Shown here piece after piece: positions 18,001 through 26,857 of a stretch of DNA of 64,000 nt. A model generated the notes under the pieces. That model was given only the letters and a program-made list of their open reading frames with translations, searched no databases and had not been told where the DNA came from. The translations under genes and the position numbers were made by a program. Every line of letters begins with the position of its first letter. The first letter of the stretch is position 1. The stretch covers positions 1 through 64,000 of the forward strand of contig NZ_JSZE01000016.1 in the NCBI RefSeq assembly GCF_000802365.1, written 5' to 3'. The DNA comes from Xanthomonas cannabis pv. cannabis (GTDB taxonomy: Bacteria > Pseudomonadota > Gammaproteobacteria > Xanthomonadales > Xanthomonadaceae).

Positions 18001-19095
18001 GTGCCCCATTGGATCACCCACCCCTCCGAGCTGACCGAGCGCCTGCAGGCAGCGCGCCCATCGCGCATCGGCCTGGATACCGAATTCATTCGCGAACGCA
18101 CCTACTGGCCGCAGCTGGCGCTGGTGCAGATGGCCATCGGCGAGGAGATCCTGCTGATCGACCCGCTGATCCCGGGCATGAACGCGGCGCTCAAGGAGTG
18201 GTTGACGGCCACCGACATCGTCAAGGTGATGCATAGCGCCAGCGAAGACCTGGTCACCTTCAAGTGCGCGTGCGGGGTGCTGCCGCGGCCGCTGTTCGAC
18301 ACCCAGATCGCTGCCGCCCTGGCCGGTGTCGGCGGCGGCATGGGCTATCAGAAACTGGTGCAGGAAGTGACCGGCACCTTGCTGACCAAGGGCGAGACGC
18401 GCTCGGACTGGATGCGCCGCCCGCTCTCTCCGTCGCAGCTGGAATATGCCGCCGACGACGTGCGTTATCTGTTTGCGCTGCACGATGAGCTGACCCGTCG
18501 CCTGACCGAGCAGCACCGCCTGGGCTGGCTGGCCGAAGATGCAGAGCGGCTGCTCGCCACCGTCGAGCACGACGATGGCGAGCGTTGGCCGCATGTGAGC
18601 CTGCGCACCGCGCAGTTTCTGGAGCCGGCCGCGCAACGTCGGCTGCTGCGGCTGCTGCGCTGGCGCGATCTGCAGGCGCGCCAGAGCGACCGTCCGCGCA
18701 GCTGGATCCTGGACAACGAATTGGCCAGCCAGCTGGCGCGGTTTCCGCCTGCGGACCTGGACGCGCTGCTGCGCCAGTTCGACAAGTTCCCCAAGGCCCC
18801 GCGCAAGCTCGCCGCTGCGGTCTGGGAGGCACTCAACACGCCGCTGCCGGACGAAGACAGCGCCCCGCTGGCGCAAGCGGCCACCGATGGAAACAAGGCG
18901 GTGCTCAAGCGCCTGCAGGACGCCGTGGCGCAGCGCAGTCGCGAACTGGGCCTACCGGACGGCCTGCTTGCTTCGCGGCGACATCTTGAAACGCTGATCG
19001 AGCAACACGCTTGGCCCGCGGCCCTGGGCCAATGGCGCCGGCAGCTGCTGGAAGCACAGCTGCTGCCGCTGCTGGCCGATCCTGCCGCGCAGTAA
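18001..19095 (+). CDS. rnd: Ribonuclease D
   Basis: 364 residues from a GTG start; no ATG exists near the conserved N-terminus. DEDD-type 3'-5' exoribonuclease trimming tRNA 3' ends. Motifs: IGLDTEFIRERTY (Asp26, Glu28), MHSASEDLVTF with the second Asp, and YAADDVRYLFALHDEL with Tyr and Asp of the DEDDy class. Two HRDC domains follow (about 210-290 and 300-364), the first visible as RLLRLLRWRDLQARQSD. The frame is open far upstream but overlaps the FGE-like gene and is not supported. A clear terminator ends the unit. Confidence 0.95.
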   Translation: MPHWITHPSELTERLQAARPSRIGLDTEFIRERTYWPQLALVQMAIGEEILLIDPLIPGMNAALKEWLTATDIVKVMHSASEDLVTFKCACGVLPRPLFDTQIAAALAGVGGGMGYQKLVQEVTGTLLTKGETRSDWMRRPLSPSQLEYAADDVRYLFALHDELTRRLTEQHRLGWLAEDAERLLATVEHDDGERWPHVSLRTAQFLEPAAQRRLLRLLRWRDLQARQSDRPRSWILDNELASQLARFPPADLDALLRQFDKFPKAPRKLAAAVWEALNTPLPDEDSAPLAQAATDGNKAVLKRLQDAVAQRSRELGLPDGLLASRRHLETLIEQHAWPAALGQWRRQLLEAQLLPLLADPAAQ

Positions 19096-19113
19096 GATCG
19101 GCTTCACGCAAAG

Positions 19114-19136
19114 AGCCCGCAGCCATGCGGGCTTTT
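19114..19136 (+). terminator. Rho-independent terminator of rnd
   Basis: AGCCCGCA (19114-19121), loop GCCA, TGCGGGCT (19126-19133), then TTT. An 8-bp perfect stem 19 bases after the rnd stop codon. It also faces the end of ligD, so it may serve both convergent genes. Confidence 0.88.
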
Positions 19137-19176
19137 CATTGCGTGCATCGGCCCACCTGCGATCCCCTGGCAGGCG

Positions 19177-21759
19177 TCAATCCTGCGCCGCCCAACGTGC
19201 CAGGTTCTGCTGGATATGGTCCATGTCTGCCCATGGGTCCTTGCGCCGGCGGCGCAGTTTCTCCGGTACATCGCGTAGCGTGAATGCGTCGGCACGGTGC
19301 AGCTTGGGCAGATCCGACCACGGCAGCGGCAAGGCCACCGGTGCGCCCGGCCGGCCCCGCAGCGAATACGACGCCACCGCCGTGGCGCCGCGCCCGTTGC
19401 GCAGATAATCGACAAAGATGCGCTTGTTGCGAAACCGCTTGGTCGCGGTGGCGACAAAGCGCTCCGGTTCCGACTGCGCCAGCGCATCGGCAAAGCCCTT
19501 GGCAAAGCGTTTGGTCAGGTCCCAGTCGCAGCCCGGGTTCAGGGGCACCACCACATGCACCCCCTTGCCGCCTGACACGCGCAGGAACGATTCCAGTTCC
19601 AGCTGCGCCAGCAGCTTGCGGATATCGGTCGCCGCGCGCTTGACCTCGGCAAACGGTACGTCCGGGCCCGGGTCCAGGTCGAACACCACCCGGTCGGCCA
19701 CATCGGGGCGGGCAGCATGCGAGCCCCAGGGATGAAACTCCAACGCGTTGAACTGCACCAACTCCAGTAGCCCGGGCGCATCGTCCACGACCAGGTAATA
19801 GGCATTGCTACCGGTGTCTTCCTTCAACCTGACCGAACTGACGCGCTCCAGCCCGGCGGTGTGGTGTTTCTGGAAGAAGCACGGCTTCTCTGCCCCGTTC
19901 GGACAGCGGATGATCGAGAGCGGGCGGCCGACGATTTCCGGCAGCAGATGGTCCATCACGGCCTGGTAGTAGTCCCAGACGTCGCCCTTGGTCGCGCGGA
20001 TATCCGGGTAGATGAGCTTGCTCGGGCTGGACAGCGCCGGCACCGCCGACGCGGACGTGGCGCTCTGCGCGCTGGGCGGCGAAGACGATGCAGGCGACGA
20101 CGTAGGCGCTCCCTTGGACCGGCGTGATGGCGTCTTGCGCAGACCGGCCGCCGCACCGCCGACCGCATCGCTGTCGGCCAGGTCGGCAATGTGCTTGTCC
20201 GGGCGCAGCGCCTTGAACGAGGCCTGCCGCAATAGCTGCTGACCACCGATGCCGCGGTAGAACACCTCCACCACGAACCGCGGCGCAAACCAGGTTGCGC
20301 CGCGCAGATCGGTATCGTCGGTCGGCACATGGGCGGTGGGTGTCCGCGTGCCGCCCTCCAGCTGCGGCGTCACCTCGCGCATCAGCGCATCGGAAAAGCC
20401 CGATCCCACCCGGCCGACGTACAGCCAGCCGTGCACCGGGTCGGGTGTGGCCAGCAGCAGCGAACCGAACCCCGTGCGGCTGCCCTTGGGTGCGGTATAG
20501 CCCACCACCGCGTATTCCTGGCTGGCCAATTGTTTGGTCTTGCGCCAGTCGTCACTGCGCCCACCGTGATACGGGCGGTCCGCGCGCTTGGAGATGATGC
20601 CTTCGAAATGCTGCTCGCCCGCGACGCGGAACGCCTGCTGTCCGTCGCCTTCCACATGCGAGCTGTACGCCAGGTGCGCCGTCGGCGCGGCGGCCATTAC
20701 CTCCTGCAACAGTTGCTTGCGCTGGATCAGGGGCGCCTGACTGATGTCCACGCCGTCCACATGCAGCAGATCGAAGACTGCCAGCGCGAGCGGCATCTGG
20801 CGCTCACCGGACAAGGTCGCCTGCAGCAGATTGAAGTCCTGCTTGGTGCCGCGCCCGGCAATCAGCTCGCCGTCCAGTTGCGCCGAGCGCAGACCCAGCG
20901 ACTGGATCGCATCGCGGATTTCGGGCGTCTTGTCGGTCCACTCCAGCGCATTGCGCGACCACAACCGCACCTGCCCGTCGCTCACGGTCGCCAGGATGCG
21001 GTAACCATCCCACTTGATTTCGTGTACCCACTGCGCGCCATCGGGGGGCGCCTGGCCCAGCTTGGCAAGCTGCGGCTCGAACGGCGCATCGGCCAGCTCG
21101 GCGCGGCGCGCGTTGCTGAGGGCGAGCGCCTGTTTCGCCCAGTCCCGGCGCTTGCCGGCGACCGGCGCAGGCACGTGCGTAAGTGCCTTGCGCCCGGCCT
21201 TGCCGGCACCGGCGCGACGCACATCGGCGGCTGGCGCGGCAGCGACATCGGCCAGCAGGTCGTCGGCCTCCAGCGTGCCGGCATAGGCGTCGTCTTCCTT
21301 GAACAGCAACCACTGCGGCTGCCGCGCCGGCTTGCCGGACCGTACCAGGTGCCAGCCGCCCTTCAACTTGCTGCCGAACAACTCAAACCGCAGATGCCCC
21401 TTGGCCAATTGCGCCTCGGGGTCGCCAGCAGTGGCCCATACCCCCTGGTCGAACTGGGCCACGTGGCCGCCGCCATACTCGCCCTTGGGAATCTCTCCTT
21501 CGAACTCTGCGTAGTCGACCGGGTGATCCTCCACCTCCACGGCCATGCGCTTGACCTTGGGGTCATAGCTCGGCCCTTTCAGCACCGCCCAGCTCTTGAG
21601 CGCATCGCCCACCTGAAGGCGGAAGTCGTAATGACGCCGGCTGGCGTGGTGCAGCTGCACCACGAAGATCGCGCGTTGCCCGGCCGGCACGGTCTTGCCG
21701 GGCTCCGGCTCGCGGGTCTTGTCGAAGCGGCGCTTGCGGCGGTACTCGCTCAGGCTCAT
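19177..21759 (-). CDS. ligD: Multifunctional DNA ligase LigD (non-homologous end joining)
   Basis: 860 residues from MSLSEYRRKRR. Domain order is phosphoesterase, ligase, polymerase, as in Pseudomonas LigD. The phosphoesterase (about 20-190) has HHASRRHYDFRLQ, WAVLKGPS and GEYGGG. The ligase (about 230-520) has the adenylated lysine in EIKWDGY (Lys249), then DGELIAG, EGIISKR and DWRKTK. A Ser/Pro/Ala linker follows. The primase-polymerase (about 575-850) has YPDIRATKGDVWDYY, VFDLDPGPD with the catalytic Asp pair, and SGGKGVHVVVPL. The enzyme processes, fills and seals double-strand breaks held by Ku. No ku gene is in this window. Confidence 0.97.
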   Translation of the reverse strand: MSLSEYRRKRRFDKTREPEPGKTVPAGQRAIFVVQLHHASRRHYDFRLQVGDALKSWAVLKGPSYDPKVKRMAVEVEDHPVDYAEFEGEIPKGEYGGGHVAQFDQGVWATAGDPEAQLAKGHLRFELFGSKLKGGWHLVRSGKPARQPQWLLFKEDDAYAGTLEADDLLADVAAAPAADVRRAGAGKAGRKALTHVPAPVAGKRRDWAKQALALSNARRAELADAPFEPQLAKLGQAPPDGAQWVHEIKWDGYRILATVSDGQVRLWSRNALEWTDKTPEIRDAIQSLGLRSAQLDGELIAGRGTKQDFNLLQATLSGERQMPLALAVFDLLHVDGVDISQAPLIQRKQLLQEVMAAAPTAHLAYSSHVEGDGQQAFRVAGEQHFEGIISKRADRPYHGGRSDDWRKTKQLASQEYAVVGYTAPKGSRTGFGSLLLATPDPVHGWLYVGRVGSGFSDALMREVTPQLEGGTRTPTAHVPTDDTDLRGATWFAPRFVVEVFYRGIGGQQLLRQASFKALRPDKHIADLADSDAVGGAAAGLRKTPSRRSKGAPTSSPASSSPPSAQSATSASAVPALSSPSKLIYPDIRATKGDVWDYYQAVMDHLLPEIVGRPLSIIRCPNGAEKPCFFQKHHTAGLERVSSVRLKEDTGSNAYYLVVDDAPGLLELVQFNALEFHPWGSHAARPDVADRVVFDLDPGPDVPFAEVKRAATDIRKLLAQLELESFLRVSGGKGVHVVVPLNPGCDWDLTKRFAKGFADALAQSEPERFVATATKRFRNKRIFVDYLRNGRGATAVASYSLRGRPGAPVALPLPWSDLPKLHRADAFTLRDVPEKLRRRRKDPWADMDHIQQNLARWAAQD

Positions 21760-21772
21760 CGGGGCGCCGGGG

Positions 21773-21949
21773 CTACTTCCGCAGATGCTCACGCACGCTG
21801 GCAGCGACCGGGCCGACCTGTTTTACGGCAGCGCGCAGTTCGTCGGCACTGACCCCCAGCGCCTTGGTCCAGTACTGCAGCTCATAGGCTTCGTTGACAT
21901 TGATGCGGTCGCGGTCGGGCGAGCCGGTGTTGTGTTTGTCGTCGCTCAT
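21773..21949 (-). CDS. DUF3606 small protein
   Basis: 58 residues. The sequence matches the DUF3606 pattern: RDRINVNEAYELQYWTKALG followed by VSADELRAAVKQVGPVAASVREHL. Such proteins are short helical units of unknown function, common in Proteobacteria. The gene lies 13 bp upstream of ligD on the same strand and is probably cotranscribed with it. A longer frame runs further upstream without similarity and is not used. Confidence 0.8.
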   Translation of the reverse strand: MSDDKHNTGSPDRDRINVNEAYELQYWTKALGVSADELRAAVKQVGPVAASVREHLRK

Positions 21950-22168
21950 CAGCTGGCTCCTGTATCGTCGTGGTCGGGTTTGCTGGCGTGCGTGTAAGCT
22001 GGACAACGCCTGCAACGACGATGCGAAAGCGGCCGAACAGATCTCGTGAAAGGCCTGTTCACGCCATGTGCAAGCAACCGCACCCGCAGCGGCCGCCCCC
22101 GGGCCGCATGCCATAATGGCGCGCGCCCCCGGCGGCGTCTCCACTCTTTATTCCGAGGCCATACCTCT

Positions 22169-22570
22169 GTGAGCAATACCTCTTCGAAACTGGATTCCAT
22201 CGCGCAAGCCAAAGCCAAGTTGCTGGACGAGCTGCAGAAGTTGGAAGAACAGGAGAAAACCGAGCGCGCGAGCGAGGCATCCTCTGCGCACGCCACCATC
22301 GTCTCGCTGCTCGAGCAGTTCGCCGGTCACTTCAGCACCAAGCAACGCAACGACATCGCCGCTTACCTGGGCACCACCGCTGCGCGCAAGGAAGTGGTCA
22401 AGAGCGGCCGCAGCGAAGTGAAGCCGAAGTACGAACTGCCGCACACCGGAGAGACCTGGTCCGGCCGTGGCCGTACCCCGAAGGCCTTTGCCGCGTGGGA
22501 AGGCTCGGTGTCGTACAAGGAATGGAAGGCCAAGAACCCGGACCTCAAGTTCCCGCTGGTACGCGAGTAA
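22169..22570 (+). CDS. H-NS family nucleoid-associated protein
   Basis: 133 residues from a GTG; the preceding frame lacks family similarity. The N-terminal half (about 1-60) is a charged coiled coil (LDSIAQAKAKLLDELQKLEE) used for oligomerisation. The C-terminal DNA-binding part holds YELPHTGETWSGRGRTPKAF, the H-NS AT-hook-like loop with the RGR core. Xanthomonads carry several such proteins (the XrvA-XrvC type), which silence AT-rich DNA and affect virulence genes; which paralogue this is cannot be told here. A CATAAT hexamer at 22112-22117 is a possible -10. Confidence 0.9.
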   Translation: MSNTSSKLDSIAQAKAKLLDELQKLEEQEKTERASEASSAHATIVSLLEQFAGHFSTKQRNDIAAYLGTTAARKEVVKSGRSEVKPKYELPHTGETWSGRGRTPKAFAAWEGSVSYKEWKAKNPDLKFPLVRE

Positions 22571-22616
22571 GCAGTGCAGGATCGCGCCCTTGCGGCGCGG
22601 TCAATTGCCGGTTGTC

Positions 22617-22646
22617 TTGGCGAACCTGGTGGCATGTGGTTAGAAT
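22617..22646 (+). promoter_or_regulatory. Sigma-70 promoter of tRNA-Ala
   Basis: TTGGCG (22617-22622), 18-bp spacer, TAGAAT (22641-22646). The transcript would begin about four bases before the mature tRNA 5' end. Confidence 0.65.
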
Positions 22647-22656
22647 CCAGACACGT

Positions 22657-22732
22657 GGGGCGGTAGCTCAGCTGGGAGAGCGTCGCGTTCGCATCGCGAA
22701 GGTCGAGGGTTCGATCCCCTTCCGCTCCACCA
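22657..22732 (+). tRNA. tRNA-Ala (anticodon CGC)
   Basis: 76 bases including an encoded CCA end. Acceptor GGGGCGG pairs with CCGCTCC; the D-arm is GCTC/GAGC; the anticodon stem is TCGCG/CGCGA with loop TTCGCAT giving anticodon CGC (reads GCG). The T-arm loop is TTCGATC, with stem GAGGG/CCCTT including one G-T pair. The 5' acceptor G-T wobble positions are few, and all invariant T-loop bases are present. Confidence 0.95.
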
Positions 22733-22744
22733 CGGCATCAAACC

Positions 22745-22776
22745 AAGAGCCTCGGACGTCCGCGTCCGGGGCTCTT
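22745..22776 (+). terminator. Hairpin terminator after tRNA-Ala
   Basis: AAGAGCC (22745-22751) pairs with GGCTCTT (22770-22776), and an inner GGACG/CGTCC stem (22754-22758, 22763-22767) closes a 4-nt loop. The T tract after it is poor, so termination efficiency is uncertain. Confidence 0.7.
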
Positions 22777-22881
22777 GCGTATGGGGGCACCCCGCGTGCG
22801 TGCCGGGCAGCCGCCGCCATGGCACCGGGATCACACCCGCTGCGCTAACGTGCGCCGCACCAACACACCGGAGCCGACGCC

Positions 22882-23058
22882 ATGAGCAACCAACAGCGCC
22901 CACCTGACACCGACGCCGACGACGCCAGTGGCGTCTCCGAGAGCCAGGAGTCGCGCGAGCAGGACGAAGCGGCCAAGCAACGCCCAGGCCAGGAGGACCT
23001 CAAGGTGCATGACAAGCACAGCCGTCGCCCCAAGGGCAACGCCGGCCAGGGCGAATGA
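22882..23058 (+). CDS. Small, highly charged hypothetical protein
   Basis: 58 residues, beginning MSNQQRPPDTDADDASG and ending RRPKGNAGQGE. The protein is almost entirely polar and charged (Asp, Glu, Gln, Lys, Arg) with an acidic first half and a basic last third, and has no hydrophobic core, so it is probably disordered. A GGAG ribosome site lies about 9 bases before the ATG. Codon use is that of the neighbours. I do not recognise a family; the composition recalls small stress-related disordered proteins, but that is only an impression. Confidence 0.6.
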   Translation: MSNQQRPPDTDADDASGVSESQESREQDEAAKQRPGQEDLKVHDKHSRRPKGNAGQGE

Positions 23059-23255
23059 TCCACCCAGCCTCATCGCCCGCGGCACGGCCGGACTGGGATC
23101 CAGGCCGCCTGCCGCGGCCCCGGGATGTGGCAAGATCCGGACAACGTTGACCGCCAAGGGGTCGGCGACCGCCGGATGGCCGGCTCGCACCACGGCAGCG
23201 ATCATTGCCGCCGACATTTCCACGCCTAGATGGCGTCTTGTTGCAAAGGCCTTGC

Positions 23256-24344
23256 ATGCAGCTTCCAGACGCGCCCGCGTTGCATCTGATCCACGCGACC
23301 CTGTTGCCGGGCGAGGTCGGCGCGGTGCTGGGTGCGCGCGCACCGGCCAACGAGGACGAGCGTGTGGCGGCGCTGCACGCCTGTCAGCTGTTGGATACCC
23401 CTGCCGAGCAGCCCTATGACGCGCTCACCGCCGACGCAGCAGCCGTGTGCGGCACGCCGATGGCGCTGATTTCGCTGGTCGATACGCAGCGGCAATGGTT
23501 CAAGTCACGGATCGGCATGCAGCCGGCCGAAACGCCACGCACGCTGTCGTTCTGTGCGCACGCCATTCTCGAACCCGATCAGCTGATGGAAGTGTCCGAC
23601 ACCCATCTGGATGCGCGCTTCGTCGACAACGCGCTGGTCACTGGCGAGCCGCAGATCCGCTTCTATGCCGGCGCTCCGCTGCTGACATCCGACGGCATTG
23701 CGTTGGGCACCCTGTGCGTGCTCGACCGGACGCCGCGGCGTCTGTCCGGTGCCGAGCGTGACGCGCTGCGCGCACTGGCCCGGCAGGTGGTGGACACCAT
23801 CGAACTGCGGCGTGCGGCCAGGCTGGTTGAGCTGGACGCATTGCGCGACGAACGCACCGGGCTCTGGAACCGCGCCGGGCTGGAGCGCGGCTTGCAGGAC
23901 CTTGCGACCACGCGCGCAGACGAGACCGGGCAGCACGCGCTGGGGTTTGTGCTGATCGATCTGGACGGCTTCAAGCGCCAGAAGCTGCAGGCAGGTGCGG
24001 CCGCGGCCGATGCGACCCTGGCCCAGGCCGCGCAGCTGATCGAGACTCGGTTGCCGCCCTCCGCGCTCGTGGCACGGCTGGACGGCGACCGCTTCTGCGT
24101 GGCACTTGCCAGTCCCTCGCCATCGGCCGCCTCAGAGGCCGCCGACGACATCCGGCAGGCCATCGAAGCGGCGACCTGGCCCATCGGTGCATTGACCATC
24201 AGCGTCGGGCTGGTCGACGTGGCGGCGGGCGAGGCCCCGGACAGCAGCATCCTGCTGGCACGCGCCCGGCATGCCTTGCAGCGTGCGATCCGCGACGGAC
24301 GCAACCGAGTGCACCGATTCAGCGGATGGCAGTTGCACGACTGA
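23256..24344 (+). CDS. GAF domain plus degenerate GGDEF domain protein
   Basis: 362 residues from the ATG at 23256, preceded by AAAGG. The N-terminal half (about 30-190) is a GAF domain: NEDERVAALHACQLLDTPAE, then LISLVDTQRQWFKSRIG and the FCAHAI...FYAGAPLLTSDGIALGTLCVLD block typical of phytochrome-like sensors. The C-terminal part (about 205-360) is a GGDEF fold: DERTGLWNRAGLERGL and GFVLIDLDGFKR. The signature loop reads ARLDGDRFCVAL in place of R-GGDEF, so cyclic di-GMP synthesis is unlikely. It could act as a sensor with a regulatory GTP-binding or protein-binding domain. No EAL domain is attached. Confidence 0.88.
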   Translation: MQLPDAPALHLIHATLLPGEVGAVLGARAPANEDERVAALHACQLLDTPAEQPYDALTADAAAVCGTPMALISLVDTQRQWFKSRIGMQPAETPRTLSFCAHAILEPDQLMEVSDTHLDARFVDNALVTGEPQIRFYAGAPLLTSDGIALGTLCVLDRTPRRLSGAERDALRALARQVVDTIELRRAARLVELDALRDERTGLWNRAGLERGLQDLATTRADETGQHALGFVLIDLDGFKRQKLQAGAAAADATLAQAAQLIETRLPPSALVARLDGDRFCVALASPSPSAASEAADDIRQAIEAATWPIGALTISVGLVDVAAGEAPDSSILLARARHALQRAIRDGRNRVHRFSGWQLHD

Positions 24345-24381
24345 GCGTCGCGCCCGCTCCTGTATCGGTGATCTGCGCCGC

Positions 24382-24891
24382 TCAGGCAGCCAGCGTGTCG
24401 GCAGTGCCGGCGATCTCGTCCACCTGCAGCACCTGCTCCATGTCCAGCAGCACCACGAAGCGCTCGCCCACCTTGCCCATGCCGCGCAGCAGATCGCGGC
24501 GGATATGCGTGCCAAACGCCGGCGCCGCTTCGATGTCCTGGTCGGCCAGCTCGATCACGGCATTGACCGCATCCACCAGCACCCCGATCGCCTGCGTGCC
24601 CTGCGCCTGCCCGGTGGACAGGATCACGATGCAACTGCGTTTGTTGATGGCACCGCCGGCCCGCCCCAGCCGCGCCTGCAGATCGACCACCGGCACCACC
24701 GCGCCACGCAGGTTGATCACCCCGCGCACGCAGGACGGCATCGATGGCACCGGCGTGGGCGCGCGGTACTGGATGATTTCACGGATGCCGAGAATGCTGG
24801 TGGCGAAGGTTTCGCCGTCCAGCTGAAAGGTGAGGTACTGGGCGGCCGCGTCGGCGTCGCCCGGCATGCCATCGGAAGTCTGTGCGGTCAT
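24382..24891 (-). CDS. cheW: Chemotaxis adaptor CheW
   Basis: 169 residues. The single CheW domain shows YLTFQLDGETFATSILGIREI, VRGVINLRGAVVPVVDL and LVDAVNAVIEL, with a late VVLLDMEQVLQVDEI. CheW couples chemoreceptors to the CheA kinase. It lies 11 bp downstream of a chemoreceptor gene and is presumably driven by the sigma-28 promoter at 26668-26694. The N-terminal 15 residues are variable and polar. Confidence 0.95.
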   Translation of the reverse strand: MTAQTSDGMPGDADAAAQYLTFQLDGETFATSILGIREIIQYRAPTPVPSMPSCVRGVINLRGAVVPVVDLQARLGRAGGAINKRSCIVILSTGQAQGTQAIGVLVDAVNAVIELADQDIEAAPAFGTHIRRDLLRGMGKVGERFVVLLDMEQVLQVDEIAGTADTLAA

Positions 24892-24902
24892 CGATCGGTC
24901 TC

Positions 24903-26561
24903 TCAGAAGCGGGCGAACTGGCCTTCGTCCGGGCCCTCGGACATCGCATAGGCTGGCGCGGCGCTGCTGCGCCAGCCACGGGTACCGGCCGCACGGACCG
25001 GGCGTGCGGCCACCTGCTTGCCGCGTTTGGGCGGCGTGCTTGCGGTGCCCTGCCCGCCCAACCGGAAGAACGCCATGCTCTGTTGCAGCTGTTCGGCCTG
25101 CGCGCTCATCTCTTCGGCCGTGGCGGCCAGTTCTTCGGACGCGCTGGCGTTTTGCTGGGTGGTCTGGCTCAACTGCACCACGGCCGAGTTGATCTGGCTG
25201 ACGCCGGAGGATTGTTCTTCGGAAGCGGCGGAGATCTCCTGCACCAGGTCGGAGGTGCGCTTGATGCTGGGCACGATGGTATCGAGCAGGCGCCCGGCAC
25301 GGTCGGCCAGTTCCACGCTGGAGCCGGCCACCTCGCCGATCTCCTGCGCAGCCACCTGGCTGCGTTCGGCCAGCTTGCGCACTTCGGCGGCGACCACCGC
25401 AAAGCCCTTGCCATGCTCGCCGGCACGTGCGGCTTCGATCGCGGCATTGAGCGCGAGCAGATTGGTCTGGTAGGCGATGTCGTCGATGATGCCGATCTTC
25501 TGCGCGATCTGCTTCATCGCCTGGGTGGTGGCAACCACCGCCTCGCCACCTTCGATGGTTTCCTTGGCGGCCTGGGTGGCCATGCCGTCGGTGATGCGGG
25601 CGTTCTCGGTGTTCTGGCTGATCGAGGCGGTCATCTGCTCCAGCGACGCGCTGGTTTCCTCGACGCCGGCAGCCTGTTCGCTGGCAGCCTGCGACAACGA
25701 TTGCGCGGTGGCGCTGACTTCTTCGGAGGCGCTGGTCAGGGTTTCGGCGCTGGTATTCACCTCGCCCACCACCTGCGACAACTTCTGCACCATGGTGCGC
25801 ATCGCTTCGAGCAATTGCGCGGTTTCGTCGCGGCCGTGCACATCGATCTGCATGGTCAGATCGCCTTCGGACAGGCCGTTGGCCACGGTGACCGCGCGCC
25901 GGATCGGGCCGGTGACGCTGCGGCTGATCACCACGCCCAGCACGGCGCCCAGCAATACGCCGCTGCAGATGATGGCGATCAACAGCTTGGAACTGCGTGC
26001 ATGGATGGCGCCGGTCTCCGCATTGGCCGAGGCCGCGCTGCGTTCGCGCAGGCCGCTCAGGTCGGTCATCAAGGCATCCACTTCGTCCGAGCTGGCGCGT
26101 ACCGCACGCGACAGTGCGGCAAGTTCCGGGTTGGCCTCGCGCAATGCTTCGCGATTGGCGGCTTCGATAAAGCGGCCGCGCTCATCCAGATAGGTCTGCC
26201 ACGCGCGGTCGAACTGCGCCAGCTTGGCCTTGCCCTCTTCGGTCTGGAAGCTACCGCGTGCACGGGTCATGTAATCGACCACCTTGGCGGTGTACTTGTC
26301 GATGTTCTGCACGTGCGACTGGCGCTCTTCCGCACTGCTGGCCAGCAGCAGGTTGGCGCGTGCGCGGCCGGCATAGATCAGGTTGATGTTGGCTTCCTTG
26401 ACGTTGGACAAGCCAAGCAACTCGCGTTCGTACAGCGAGGTCGACAGGTCGCTGATGCGTCCGGAATTGGAATAGCCCACCCACCCGATGCATGCGCCGA
26501 TCGCCGAGACGATCAGAAACGCCACGATCAGCCGGGTTCCGATTTTGAAGTTGCCTAACAT
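24903..26561 (-). CDS. Methyl-accepting chemotaxis protein
   Basis: 552 residues. One membrane segment at about residues 10-30 ([20 protein letters not shown]) and a second at about 190-212 ([20 protein letters not shown]) enclose a four-helix-bundle periplasmic sensor. A HAMP domain follows ([12 protein letters not shown]...GDLTMQID), then a long signalling coiled coil with the invariant hairpin region [33 protein letters not shown]. The C-terminus is a basic, Pro/Ala-rich extension with no CheR-binding pentapeptide. The N-terminus [11 protein letters not shown] is the usual receptor start; a TTG further upstream is not supported. Ligand unknown. Confidence 0.95.
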   Translation of the reverse strand: MLGNFKIGTRLIVAFLIVSAIGACIGWVGYSNSGRISDLSTSLYERELLGLSNVKEANINLIYAGRARANLLLASSAEERQSHVQNIDKYTAKVVDYMTRARGSFQTEEGKAKLAQFDRAWQTYLDERGRFIEAANREALREANPELAALSRAVRASSDEVDALMTDLSGLRERSAASANAETGAIHARSSKLLIAIICSGVLLGAVLGVVISRSVTGPIRRAVTVANGLSEGDLTMQIDVHGRDETAQLLEAMRTMVQKLSQVVGEVNTSAETLTSASEEVSATAQSLSQAASEQAAGVEETSASLEQMTASISQNTENARITDGMATQAAKETIEGGEAVVATTQAMKQIAQKIGIIDDIAYQTNLLALNAAIEAARAGEHGKGFAVVAAEVRKLAERSQVAAQEIGEVAGSSVELADRAGRLLDTIVPSIKRTSDLVQEISAASEEQSSGVSQINSAVVQLSQTTQQNASASEELAATAEEMSAQAEQLQQSMAFFRLGGQGTASTPPKRGKQVAARPVRAAGTRGWRSSAAPAYAMSEGPDEGQFARF

Positions 26562-26667
26562 TGGAGTTCTCGTAAGTGATGCGTGGGCGACATGCAGTGC
26601 ATGGCAATCGACCGTGCTGGGCGTGCCGATCACAGGGATGCGGACGCGTCTAACCAATCGTTGATAG

Positions 26668-26694
26668 CTATCGGCGATGGCAAAACCTGCTTGA
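26668..26694 (-). promoter_or_regulatory. Sigma-28 (FliA) promoter for the chemoreceptor-cheW pair
   Basis: On the minus strand: TCAAGCAG (26694-26687), an 11-bp spacer, and GCCGATAG (26675-26668). The FliA consensus is TAAAGTTT-N11-GCCGATAA, so the -10 box matches 7 of 8 bases with exact spacing, and the -35 has the conserved AAG. It sits about 107 bp before the receptor ATG. Confidence 0.8.
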
Positions 26695-26857
26695 GATGCG
26701 AGCGCCGCCAACGCGCCTATTCAGCCGATTGGATATGCGCTTTTGTGACAGGTCAGACGCTCCTGCGCGTCTCCATTCGGAAAACCCCTACCCCCGCTCG
26801 CCCAACTGTCCAGGAGAGTCCGCAGGGACATCACGGCGCGGCCGCTAGGCTTGCCGC

